From Daedaleopsis sinensis (lineage: Eukaryota > Basidiomycota > Agaricomycetes > Polyporales > Polyporaceae), in NCBI GenBank assembly GCA_033807695.1, contig CM066301.1, positions 3,658,001-3,722,000 on the forward strand: a stretch of 64,000 nt of DNA, given 5' to 3'. Made by a program: the position numbers and the translations under genes. This document shows, one piece after another, positions 22,565-33,799 of the stretch (position 1 is the first letter of the stretch; the number at the start of each line of letters is the position of its first letter). Below the pieces are notes generated by a model, which did not search any database, was not told the DNA's origin, and worked only from the letters and a program-made list of their open reading frames with translations.

Positions 22565-24843
22565 ATGTCGCTCGACACACAGGTCGCTCTTGCTCGGCCT
22601 GCACCCCGCGGCGAGTCCAGCCATTTGTCGAGGGCCGCGCGGCAGGTCGTCCCTCCCTTTCTCCAGAAGCTCTACGAGTCCGTCGCCTTCCATCGCATTC
22701 TATTCCCTTCTCTTCGCTTATCTCATATATCCAGAATCGTCAACGACTCTGCAAACGAGGAGCTCATCAAATGGTCGGACAATGGCGATTCTTTCTATGG
22801 TTAGTCCTTCCTTCTTGCCACTCGGAGCTTTTCCGCACCTCCTCTCAACGACCTCCTCCATTAGTTCTCAACCATGAAAAGTTTGCCCGAGAGGTCCTCG
22901 GACGCTGGTTCAAGCACCAGAAGTTCGCCTCCTTTGTCCGCCAGCTGAACATGTACGGGTTTCACAAAATTCCTCATCTTCAACAAGGCGTCCTGAAGAG
23001 CGACACTGACACCGAACCATGGCACTTCGAACACCCCAACTTCCATCGCGGCCAACCAGACCTCCTCTGCCTCATCCAACGCAAGAAGCAACCCATCCAT
23101 GGCCAACCCGACGATGTCACGATGGAAATGCAAGATCCCACCATTCCCACTAACCCGATCGCCAATGTCACCCCTGGCCACCTCTTGGACATCAACTCTA
23201 TCGTGAACGGCGTTGCTGCAATCAAGCGCCACCAGCAAGCCATCTCTTCCGATCTCAACTCCCTCAAGCAGTCCAACGACTCCCTCTGGAAGGAGGCGGT
23301 GGCCTCCCGTCAACGCCATGCCAAGCACCAAGACACGATCAACCGTATTCTCAAGTTCCTCGCCGGCGTGTTCGGCCACACAGAGAACGGAGCCCACTCG
23401 CCGGATGGGACTCATACTCCTCCGCAAGTGACGCCGCGCATACGACAGAGACTGATGATAGGGGACGGTCGGCCTGCTACCAAAGGGAAGAGTGTGGATA
23501 TCATGGAGGTTGAGGACGATGAGGCAGATCTTATGCGCCATACAAGAAGTCGGACCCCGTTCTCTTCGGGTGAGTCTCTTCTCGTCTTTCCGAGTCCGCC
23601 CTCTTAGCATGCATGCACTTCCCTCCCTTAAGATCGGTATGCGACCATCGAGACGCCGGAGCCCTCGATCTCATCTCCATCTATAGCAGACTCTGCATCT
23701 CACACAGGGCCATTTTCTCCTGTCACGGAGGTCCCACCTGACAGGACGAATTCGCCCCCAATCCTGCCATCACAAATACTGTCAAGAACGAGCAGTTCAA
23801 CTTCGAGCACTCTTTTGACCAATGGTTCACCTCCGCCCACCCCGACGTTGCCCGCCACAACCCCTACCGCTACACCAAATAACGTCGACGCGATGTGGCA
23901 GGCTGCCATTCAACACATGATGAGTAGCCCTGGACAGCTGCAGAGGCTCATGCAGGCATTTGCTAGCCAGCAGCCCATCCCCAACTTGCCCAGCCCTCCA
24001 GACGCCAACAGCGCGCTTCCCACTACTCTGAACTCAGCCGTCGCGGCGTACGACCCTAGCTCATCACAGGACTACGCGCGGTGGTTCAACCAGCCCGTCG
24101 CACCCGCTTCGGCAGCGGCAGTCTCCCAGCCGCTGCTCGCGCCCGTGCACATCGACGAGAACCCGCCTCTGCAGCGCCTGCTCGACGAGTCCAGCCAGCT
24201 GCAGAAGTCGTACCGCGACGCGCACGAGCTCGACGCGGACATGGACATGCTCCAGTCCTCGATCAACTCGCTCATACAGAACCTCGGCATCGACCCCACC
24301 TCGCTCGCGCCCGCGCAGGAGGAGCCCATGCTGCCCGTGTCGGCGTCGGCGCCCAATGGCCATGGGCTCCCCTCGGGGCTGCCGCCCGAGTCCTTTGCGC
24401 ACGGCATGCATGGGCTCGACGGGGCCGGCCCGGACATCTCGCACCCGGACTACCTCCTTGACTCCCTCCTCAGCCAAATCGGCTCTCGCGACGGCCACGG
24501 CATCGGGATGGAGGGGCTCGGAGGAGGGATGGACGGCCTGGGAGGAGGGATCGGAATGGGCATGGGCGGCGGGGTCCCCCCGGGGATGGACTACCCGGAC
24601 ATCACGGACCACTATGACCACAGCGCGCAGATCGACGGCACGGCGATCGAGGACGCGAGCACGGAGCAGCTCACGGCGTTCCTCGACGAGGCGGGCGCGA
24701 ACGCGACTGCCGGGGCGGGGGCGGATGGAGGGGGCCCGGCGAGGAGCCCGAAGCACCAGAAGCGCAAGTCGGACGTCGCGGACCTGCCACCGCCGAGCCC
24801 GCCGGAAGGAGGGACAAGCAAGAAGGTGAAGCGCAAGAGATGA
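22565..24843 (+). CDS. HSF1: Heat-shock transcription factor
   Basis: Four exons (22565-22677, 22735-22799, 22865-23569, 23633-24843) give 697 residues. The winged-helix DNA-binding domain spans about residues 28-130 with FLQKLYEIVND, DNGDSFYVLNHEKFAREVL, the recognition helix FKHQKFASFVRQLNMYGFHK and the FEHPNFHRGQPDLL wing. A heptad-type oligomerisation region follows (IKRHQQAISSDLNSLKQSND), then a long Ser/Pro-rich activation region, a second acidic helical block near residues 540-590, a Gly/Met-rich segment and a terminal basic patch (KKVKRKR) that could act as a nuclear signal. HSF trimers bind nGAAn repeats. A second HSF gene begins at 63416. Confidence 0.95.
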
Positions 24844-25867
24844 GCGTGCCGAGCTGTGCGCACGCACGTCGGCGCCGGGCTGATTTTCTTGTTCTTGCAC
24901 TCTGTCGGGAGACGTGTATTCGAGTCGGGATTGGGCGTGTACAATTGCTGTGTATTCTATGGTCGTCCCTCTCTCCCCGTGAATGCCTTGTCAGTTCCCC
25001 TTGGTCTGTCGGGCTCTCTTGTGGTCTTGCGAAATTGCTCCCCTTCTGCTCGGCGCATATGCACCCTCGTACCTGTCCTCGCTCGCTCGCTGTCTCCCTC
25101 CACATGCCGATCTCCCACCACTCCTTCATCTCGCCTCACGCCCCATCCATCGCTTCTTCCATGTCCATGCATCATGTATCGCATTGCAGCAGTCCCCTAG
25201 TTGCCATGGCAGACGTCGTCCAAGATCCACCGCAGCGGAGGTGAACGTTAACAGGCGGATCAGCTTCCTCGGGCACACCCCGTGCCACTGGCATGCACGC
25301 CACACGCGCAAACCGGGCTCTGAGCTCGTACTTAGCAGTAAGCACGATTATAGATGTATTTGTAGCGATATATATACTGTAATCCTATATCGACAGCGGC
25401 AACACGACAACGGCACTAGTACTGACGGACGAAGGCAGAGCAGAGAGGAAGGAGATGCGTAGGGAGCGACTAGTGGGTGCTATGAATCCGGCGGTAGTGA
25501 TCCAAGAAGGCACAATCCTTGGCTCCGTTGTCCGGAGACAGTAGTAAGGGAAAGGATAGAAGGATATACAAAAACAGGCGGGGGCAAACGAGGTAGTAAT
25601 AAAACAAAATTCAAGCTACAAAGGCGAGAATGTACAAGAAGAGGTGATAAGAAAAGGCAGAGAGAGAAGACAGGGAATAAGTTTAAAACGATCGAGGGGA
25701 GCTACATACACTCGAGCGTAGTACATACGAAAATGAGGGTCACAGGAATACGGACCGTCCATGGGGATGTGTGGAAGCAGGCAGCGGCAACTACACCTTG
25801 CATCCCCAATCGCGCGCGTAGTTCCTGGAAGGGAAGCAGCCAGATGGCGAACTCCAACACTGAACGC
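24844..25867. other. Long convergent 3' region between HSF and arrestin genes
   Basis: About 1 kb between the 3' ends of convergent genes. The left half is pyrimidine-rich (24960-25130), the right half purine-rich (about 25430-25690), suggesting 3' untranslated regions. Open frames here are compositional and show no family signature. No hairpin RNA, tRNA or repeat was recognised. Confidence 0.45.
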
Positions 25868-28800
25868 TCACTCAATCTGCAGCTTCGGCGGGAGCGGCGG
25901 CGGGGGCGGGACCGCCAACGGCGTCGCGCTGTACCCCGGCGACGCGGACGGTGTAGACGAGCCCGAGGCGAGCGACGAGAGCGTCCCAGGGCCGAACGTA
26001 CTGTCCCGCGCGTCCATCTCCTGCACGTCCGCGGCGTCGTCGTCCACGCTCGACGCGAGCGAGGCGAGGTCCGGGTCGGCCTGCTTGAGGGACGCAAGGA
26101 CGCGGCCCGGGTCCGCGGCATCGATCGCCTGCAGCTTCGCCGTCGTTCGGCGGTCCTCGCGCTGCGTCTCCTCGATGTACTCCTTCGGCGGCTTCGGCGC
26201 GAGCGGGGGCGGGGCTGCGGGCTGCGGCTGCGGCGAGGGCGTCGTGCGCACCACGCCGTCACGGTCCAGGTCGTGGTACCCGTTCGAGGGCGGGGGCGAG
26301 GGGTACGGGGAGGCGTGCGGCATCGGCACGGGGGGCATCCCGCGGTCGTCGGCGTCGTACATCGCGCGCAGCCGCGCCTTCTCCTCTGCGGCCGTCAGCG
26401 GGCGCGCGCTGACGGGGGTGCCGGGGGCGGTGGACACAATCGGCGGGGTCGGGGGCGGGCGGCCGCGGCCGTTGATCGTCTGCGACGCACGCGGGGGCGG
26501 GGTCGGGGTGCCTCCGGGAGACGCACCTGAGTCCTGCTCGTATCTCCGCCGCAGCATCTCCTTCTCCTCGTAAGCGGACAGTGGTGGAGATTGTGTAGCA
26601 GCGAACGGCGGAGGTGCGCTCGCAGGTGGTGTGGAGGTGAGCGAGCTGAAGCGTGTGGCGTCGCTCATGGCTGGGGATGCGGGGTACGCGTTGGGGGAGG
26701 GCAATCCAGGATATTGAGCAGGGGGACCCGGATACTGAGCAGCAGGAGGCATCGGCTGCCAGGGTTGTTGCGGCTGTTGCATCGCAGCATCTTGGGCCTC
26801 AAAGTGCCGCCGGAGCCTCTCTTTCTCAGAGAGGATCGGGTGCTGAGACGATGATGACGGGCCCGTCGCAGCGAACGGCGGTGGCTGGTCGGCGGGCGGA
26901 GGAGAAGTAATAGCAGGCGAGGGGTAAGCAACTGAAGGAGCGGCGTTGGTTGGTGGTTCCTGGTTCAGGTAGAGAGCGTCGTAAGGGACCGGTCCGGCAT
27001 TGCCGGGCACACGTCCGTAATGTGCAGACTGAGTCTGGAAGACAGCATTCTTCGCCTCGTAGTAGCGTTGCAGCATGGCCTTCTCATCCGCGGCGGAAGG
27101 TATGGGTTTTGCTGCCGAGCCTGATGGTTGACGAGCAACAGGGCCTGCGCTCGCAGGCGTGATTGGTGACGAAGCTGAAACTGAGGGCTTGTTGATCGCG
27201 GCCATGGCACCTGAGTACAAGGCAGCGCCCGCGGACACACTGGGGGACCGCGCGCTGCTACCGGCGACAGCATTAGATGAGCCGCCACCATAAGAAGACG
27301 ATGTGGGCGAGGCGTCAATCCCGCGTGCGCGCTGGACAGCGTTTTGGGCTTGTTCGTATATCCGTGCCTTCTCTTCTTCTGCAGTCGGCCATCTGGTCTG
27401 TGGTTTGCTGGCTGCCGCGCTCACAGGAGTGGCTTGTTGGTGCTGACTGTTGATAGAGTGCGTGTCCCCATTCTGTGAGGCAGCATGCTACATGGCAAAC
27501 AGTCAAACAAGGCTTCTGAAGCTGAAGCAAAGGATATGCTCACCTCGGTGGGACTTCGTGCCTGTGCATGGGTTTGCTGGACCTTAGCAACCGCACTTTT
27601 GTACAGAAGTTCCTTCTCCTGCTCAGCGGATAGCCATGGCTTCCCTTGCTGAGGTTTAGGAGCGGCTGGGGCTGGAGCAGGCTGAACAGCAAGCGTTGTC
27701 ATTGTTGGGCTCTCCAAAATCGTCGATGGCTGTCTGCGGGCACGTTCCGCCTCAGCTTCCTTCTTCACAAGCACATCGTCTTCGCTTGCATTGACGATGG
27801 TCAGCCGTTGCGCAGTGTTTACTCTGCCGCCGCTCGAGCGCGGGCGAGCTGCAGCAGGCGGATAGTTGTCGTAAGACGATGCGCCACTACTCGCGCGGGC
27901 GCGCGGCCCCGATCCACCAGCGTAACTCGTCACGCCAACCGTTTGGGAAGGGAATGATGGCGCAGAGTTGTCAACACTCTTCTTGCGCTCGCCGAACTCG
28001 TTCGCCCCGTACCCGTTCTTCTCGGAGTTTGACGGCGCCGTATTGTACGGTCCACCCTTAGATGAAGGACGGAAGTCGGAAGTGGATGACTTGTCAATGG
28101 AGGCGGAGTATGAATGAGATATTGGAGAATGTGATGTAACAACGGCGTTGGCCTTGCCCATCAAAGAGGGCGCGAACCTCTCCTGGCTCTGCTGCGCAGA
28201 CTGCCCTGGTTGAGGTGTCGCTGTGTGACCAGGCAGGGAGACATTGAATGCATGTCCGATTCGTCTACAACACGTCTGAGTTGAGTGATGTTCCTTCCCA
28301 AGGTGATGACAGTATCACAAACCTCATAGCTTCCACGGAAACCGCTCTGCAGACCACAACGTGAGTGACGTCTTCTGCGGACTATCCACATATTACATAC
28401 CTGGGCCAGTTCGATATCATGATAGGTAGGTCCATTATAATGGGTTGTCCAGTGTGCATCAAAGCCTTGACAGTGAGTACGTAGTTGATGTCAATATGTC
28501 GCGCAGCATTGATAGTCGCCGAGGTGTGGTGCGGAGGGATCGCAATAGTCAGCTCAGCCTTGTGCTGTGTGCCGCCGTACAGCGTCACGTTTACCGGGAC
28601 CTTCTGCTCCCCTACGCTAGACACCTTGACTTGTGGGCTACCTTTCTTACTCTGAGTATGCGGAGCGGCGCGGAAGATGGTTGTCTCGCGAAGCATGAAC
28701 TCGAAGCCGCGAAGCATGACGGTGTGCAAGGTGTCGGATTTGACAGTGGCCATGGCCACGACACGGTCGCCCGGGCCATAGCACGTGTGTGACCGTTCGA

Positions 28801-29741
28801 TTATGAGAGTGACGCCATCTTGAGAATGACTTCGCGTCTCCGGCTGCGAATAGATGGGCCAGGTCGAATGCAGTTCGTGTTTATCAATGATGATGGGGGA
28901 AGCGGTTGCGGTGATTGTGGGCTTGTCACGTCGTAGGAAGCCCCTGCGGACATGTCAGTGAGAACAGACAGGAGACTGAAGGGGGAACACACTTTTTGCC
29001 CTGTACGCAAATCGACGCGATGAGCTCGTACTTGATCCCGGCTATAGTTTGTTGTGTCAGAATCACGCAACGGTTTGAGAGATTGCGGTGAAACTTCGAA
29101 TTCGCGCGGGTTACGCAGGTGGCATGATGTCGAAGGTGTTTGAAGAATCAGGGGACTCACCACCTTTCTCCAAAGCAATAGTGGGTGGGATAGATTCCGG
29201 AATCCGAATGAAGAAGGGGAAATCGTTCTGCGACGTGTCTGGTTGGAAGAGCGGTTGAAAGATACATTTCGTATAGGATACTCACTGTGTGTAATGTAGT
29301 GTACTCGTCGTTTGGCGATTGCCAAAGATTGATAGGGCTCTGGCCGACGAAGTCGAAGAACGTGTTGGCGACACCACCGCCCGGGAGGGTCTCAATCTTC
29401 CTGAGCTCGACGCGCACCCACTTGGCCTTGACTCCCTGTTGTCCTACCCGGACCTCGATGGCCTGCGAAAAGGATTGAGGATGAATGGAAGGGGTGGCGA
29501 GTGGGTGTTACGTACGCCTTTAACAGCAGCCTGTGGGCGGTCGGGTCCGCCTGGTGGGATTCCAGGATAGCCTGCACAGACCATCAAAATGAGTACGCGC
29601 TTTGGGAGTGCTTCTTCGCGCGAGAAGGCAGACCTTGAACGAAGTCAACATTAGGAGGTGGCCGTAACGTTCTGGAGAGAGAGTGAGCAGATGCGTGGGG
29701 CAAGAGAGAGCGCGAGAGGCATACAACTTAGGCTGGGACAT
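25868..29741 (-). CDS. Arrestin-domain adaptor with long repeat-bearing tail
   Basis: Nine exons, complement of 25868-27487, 27544-28264, 28401-28943, 28993-29041, 29161-29227, 29286-29462, 29516-29571, 29634-29671 and 29725-29741, give 1095 residues. The first 17-nt exon encodes MSQPKL. An N-terminal arrestin-like beta-sandwich (EVRVGQQGVKAKWVRVELRK, NDFPFFIRIPESIPPT, GIKYELIASICVQGKKG) is followed by a C-terminal arrestin domain (VNVTLYGGTQHKAELTIAIP, TSATINAARHIDINYVL). The other 700 or so residues are Pro/Ser/Ala-rich and contain about six copies of an (A/S)xEEKxxLxxxYExxxxA unit; the end is PPPPPLPPKLQIE, an SH3-ligand-like sequence. Fungal alpha-arrestins recruit Rsp5-type ligases to plasma-membrane cargo. 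No obvious PPxY was seen, so the effector is open. Confidence 0.85.
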
Positions 29742-30187
29742 CGAGACGGGTATAGGATGGGTGAAGGAGAAGAAGAAGAGCTGGAGACGTTGCTCAACGA
29801 GCGTCGACTTTGCGGAGGCAGCGGCTTCGCGTGAGGCACATCATGCACCGCTATCCGCAGACGCCCTTAACTTTGATCCCACCCTGGAATCCCGCCTCTC
29901 CTGCAGTGCTCGTCGTGGCAGACGGTGCCGAGAGCGTCGGGCGAGGTGGGGGAGACGCATACATTTATCCCCGCGCGCACGCTCTTCTCCGTTCATTGAG
30001 TACAGCTAAGGCACTGCCAGTGTACGATCACACATAGACCTCGAGCGCTCCGAGTCCGTTCCCGCGCGTCACCTGGGCGCCTCCCTGGCCTCGCGTCGTC
30101 TGTCGCGCCCAAACCCAGCTTCGTGCGACGCGCAAGCCGTTGCCCAGCTGAGAGTGCCACCGTCTTCGACGCCTTGGGCCTCGGAAC
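29742..30187. promoter_or_regulatory. Divergent promoter between arrestin gene and ATG9
   Basis: A 446-bp gap between start codons on opposite strands. It includes a purine-rich stretch (29755-29800) and a GC-rich middle. Both promoters must lie here; no specific factor site can be named. Confidence 0.45.
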
Positions 30188-33100
30188 ATGGCCAGCAACC
30201 CCAATTCCCGCTCCATGTATGGCTCCCAGTCCATATTCCCCGGGGGCTCCAGCTCTCGTCCGTTCCTCAACATGATCAACCCCATGGGCCGCACATACCA
30301 AGGTTACATGCAAGCCAACCAGTCTGTCGTCGAGGAGGAAGACGAGGAAGACGAGGATCTCGAGGCTGGCACCACTTCCCGCGCCTCTGCACTCCGCTCC
30401 TCGACCAAGTCGCAGGGCAAGCGTAAGGTCGCGTGGGGTGGAGACGCAGCAGAGATGAGTACCCTCCGTCCCAACAATCGCAAGGCCGACCCGAAGCAGG
30501 GTGAAGACTCCTCAGATGATGAAGTGCCACAAGACTTCATGATCGAGGCTTCTTCCCCGGCCCAGCGACAACCACCCTCTTCACCACCATCCCGTACCGC
30601 GAAGGGCAAGGAGCGGGAAGACCGCAAGCAGCCATTGTACCCGTCTCGCAGAGCTTCCGCCACAAAGCCCATTCTCCCCACCACCTCGTCCGACAAGCCA
30701 CTGTCAATACCTCCGCGTCCGTCTGAAATCAACTCGGAGCCTTCATCAGATCCCCTCCGTGAGCCGCAGACGAAGCACATGCGCGGACTGGATGAGCACG
30801 AGCGTGCGCTGTGGAACTGGGTGAACGTGTACAACCTCGACGCGTTCCTCCAAGAAGCGTACTACTACTATGAGGGAAAGGGCATATACAGCATAGCACT
30901 GTCCCGAGGGCTGAACCTGCTGTCCGTGGTGCTTACTCTGTCGCTCGATCGTCATGTACTGATAGCTTTGTATAGAACAGTTGGCTTTGTGATAGCCTTC
31001 TCAACATTCCTGCTTGGCTGCGTGGACTATTCCCGCATACGACCCGAGAAAGTGACGCGACTATCAGAAGTTGTCGTTTCAAGATGCGTTTCAAGGTAAG
31101 CAAACCGCACAAATACCAACAACAATGACGGACCACGACTACGCGCTCATGTTAATTCAACAGATTCTCGGGTTTCACGCTACTATTTTTCATGCTTTTC
31201 TCCGCATTCTTCATCTGGCAGCTCGTCTCATACGTGCTTAGCATGATGCGGCTAATGGACATGTACCGCTTCTACACACATCTCCTACACATTCCTGATG
31301 TAAGTCCCGTCCGCCATCTTTCTGCATCCTGCGCTTACCCTCTACATCACCCAGGCGGATATTCAAACGATCTCATGGCCTGAAGTCGTTCGTCGTATCG
31401 GCACAATACGGGAAGACAACCCGCTCACGGCCATCTCCTCCAACACGGCAGCGCACCAGTCGTTCACTGCGAAGCTCGACGCGCATGACATCGCGAACCG
31501 GATCATGCGCCAGGAGAATTATCTTATTGCGTTGTTCAACAAGGAACTACTTGATCTGCGCGTGCCACTTCCTCCGCTCTTGCAACAATTCTCCTTATTC
31601 CGTACCGAGGACGATGGCAAGGGCAAGACGCTCACGAGGGCGCTTGAATGGAATCTGAGGTTCTGCCTGATGGAGTATTTGTTCGACGACAGCGGCAGGG
31701 TCCGGAAGGTGTTTCTGAAGAGCAAGAACAGGGCGGTATTGATCGAAGGGTCTGTGGTTCACATTTTAGTTACTCCAGCACTACGCTGACAAGCAGCTGC
31801 ATCTAGACTCCGACGACGGTTGATCTTCATGGGTGTTCTGAACGCCATCTTCGCACCATTCATTGTGTTGTACCTGCTCATGTACTCGTTCTTCCGCTAT
31901 TTCGAGGCGAGTTGGCTTTCTCCACGTCACATTGACCTACCTGCTGACCGGCATTCCATTGATTAGGAGTACCACAAGAACCCCTCGAATATCGGCGGTC
32001 GCGCGTACACACCATACGCGCAGTGGAAGTTCCGCGAGTTCAACGAACTCCCGCATCTCTTTAAGCGTCGCCTCAACGAGTCGTACGAAACTGCGAGCAT
32101 GTACATCGGCCAGTTCCCGAACGAAAAAGTCACCTTGATCGCCAGGTATGTCTTGACTTTGACTATGGCACGCTCTAGCGCTCACTTGCCGTGTAGATTC
32201 GTAGCGTTCATCGCTGGCTCGTTCGCTGCCGTGCTCGTGCTCGCCTCAGTCGTCGATCCCGACCTTTTCGTCCACTTTGAAATCTCCGCGCACCGGACCG
32301 TCTTCTTCTACATCACCGTTTTCGGTTCGATCCTCGCCGTCGCGCGGGGCATGATCCCGGAGGAGAATCGCGTGTTCGACCCGGAGTTGCTCATGACCGA
32401 GGTCGTGCAGTACACGCACTACATGCCGGACGAGTGGAAGGGCGAACTGCACTCGAAGCAGGTGCACTCGGAGTTCGGGCAGCTCTTCGCGATGAAGGTC
32501 GCCACGTTCGCGCAGGAGCTCCTCTCCGTCATCCTCACGCCGTTCGTGCTCTGGTACTCGCTCCCGCCGTGCGCGCCCGCCATCGTTGACTTCTTCAGGG
32601 AGTTCACGGTCCACGTCGACGGGCTCGGGTACGTGTGCTCCTTCGCGGTGTTCGACTTCCAGCGGCACGGGAATATCAAGGTACGTTTCGCTCATCCACC
32701 CGTCCTCCGCCGCACTCCGTCTCCCCGCATGCTGACCCGCCCATTGCGCTCGCACAGTTCGGGGCCCCAGGGACGGCCGTGGACGAGCGCTGGACGTCCA
32801 AAGAGGGCAAGATGGAGAAGAGCTTCTTGAACTTCAAGGCCGCACACCCGGACTGGACGCCCAACGACCCCTCCGGCTCGCTCTACCTCAGCCGCATGGC
32901 CGACCTCTCCGCCGCGCACGGGCACGGGCACCGCCGCCGCCTCTTCCAGCCACACCGCCCTACCCCCGGCCCGCTCTCGTCGTACATCCACGACAGGGGG
33001 GACAGGGACGGGCACGCGAACGCGAACATGGACTCGACCGTGCAGCTCCACGCACCCGGGCTCGCGGACAAGGCGCGCGAGTACGACCGTGCACTGCGGG

Positions 33101-33549
33101 CGAGCCAGAGCGTCCGCCGGCGCGGCGGCCCAGGCGCGAGCACGATGCTCGCCGGGAGCGTCCTGCACCCCGCGCAGCTCGCGCCCCACGCACGCCCGGG
33201 CGACTCGCTCTACCAGTCCACCATCGGGGCCGGCGCGGGGGCAGGCATGGCGCAGACCGCCGTGCTCGGCGACTCGCAGGGGAGCGTCGTGCTGGGCGCT
33301 GGTGGGGCTGGGGGACTTGGGCCGGAGTCGGTGATCCCAGAGGAAGACCTCGCGGCGGACGGCGGCGTAGGCAGCACGCTCGGGGAGTCGTACGTCGATG
33401 GAAGGCGCCCGAAGCCGACTGTCGGGCAGTCTCAGCAGGAGGAGGACGACGAGTTGGAGGATGGCGGTGTGCTTGGATTGCTTGCGCAAATCTACGGGGC
33501 TGGCGCTAATCTGAAGGGGCGCGGGCGAGGGCCGCCTCGCGCAATATGA
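30188..33549 (+). CDS. ATG9: Autophagy protein Atg9 lipid scramblase
   Basis: Eight exons (30188-30921, 30976-31095, 31164-31299, 31355-31749, 31807-31916, 31977-32145, 32197-32680, 32758-33549) give 979 residues. A disordered acidic N terminus (about 170 residues) precedes the conserved membrane core with [85 protein letters not shown] and [22 protein letters not shown], then [17 protein letters not shown] Gly/Pro-rich tail follows. Atg9 vesicles seed the phagophore and scramble lipids delivered by Atg2. The intron at 30922-30975 is 54 nt without a stop, and the one at 31917-31976 has a GC donor. Confidence 0.95.
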
Positions 33550-33799
33550 GGTCGTAGACCGTCGAGGACTGGACTCCGCAGCCGAGACGGTGTATGCTAC
33601 GTTGGACATGACTGTATATGAGGATATAATGATGCTTGCATATAGACCCGGGCTGCGAAATACCGCATATCAGGTTTGGAAAGCTTGAAAGCCGAGGGAG
33701 GTAGGAAAGCGTGGCATTGCTCAGTTTACAACAACAGCAAATACGAAAGATGCGCAAATAGCGATACAGATGCACGATAGCTCAGTCCGACGCAGATCA

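Noticed and set aside
24064..24900. Long Arg/Val-rich minus-strand frame opposite the HSF activation region
   Set aside because: GC-rich codon bias on the sense strand leaves the opposite frame open; composition is artificial and no domain is visible.
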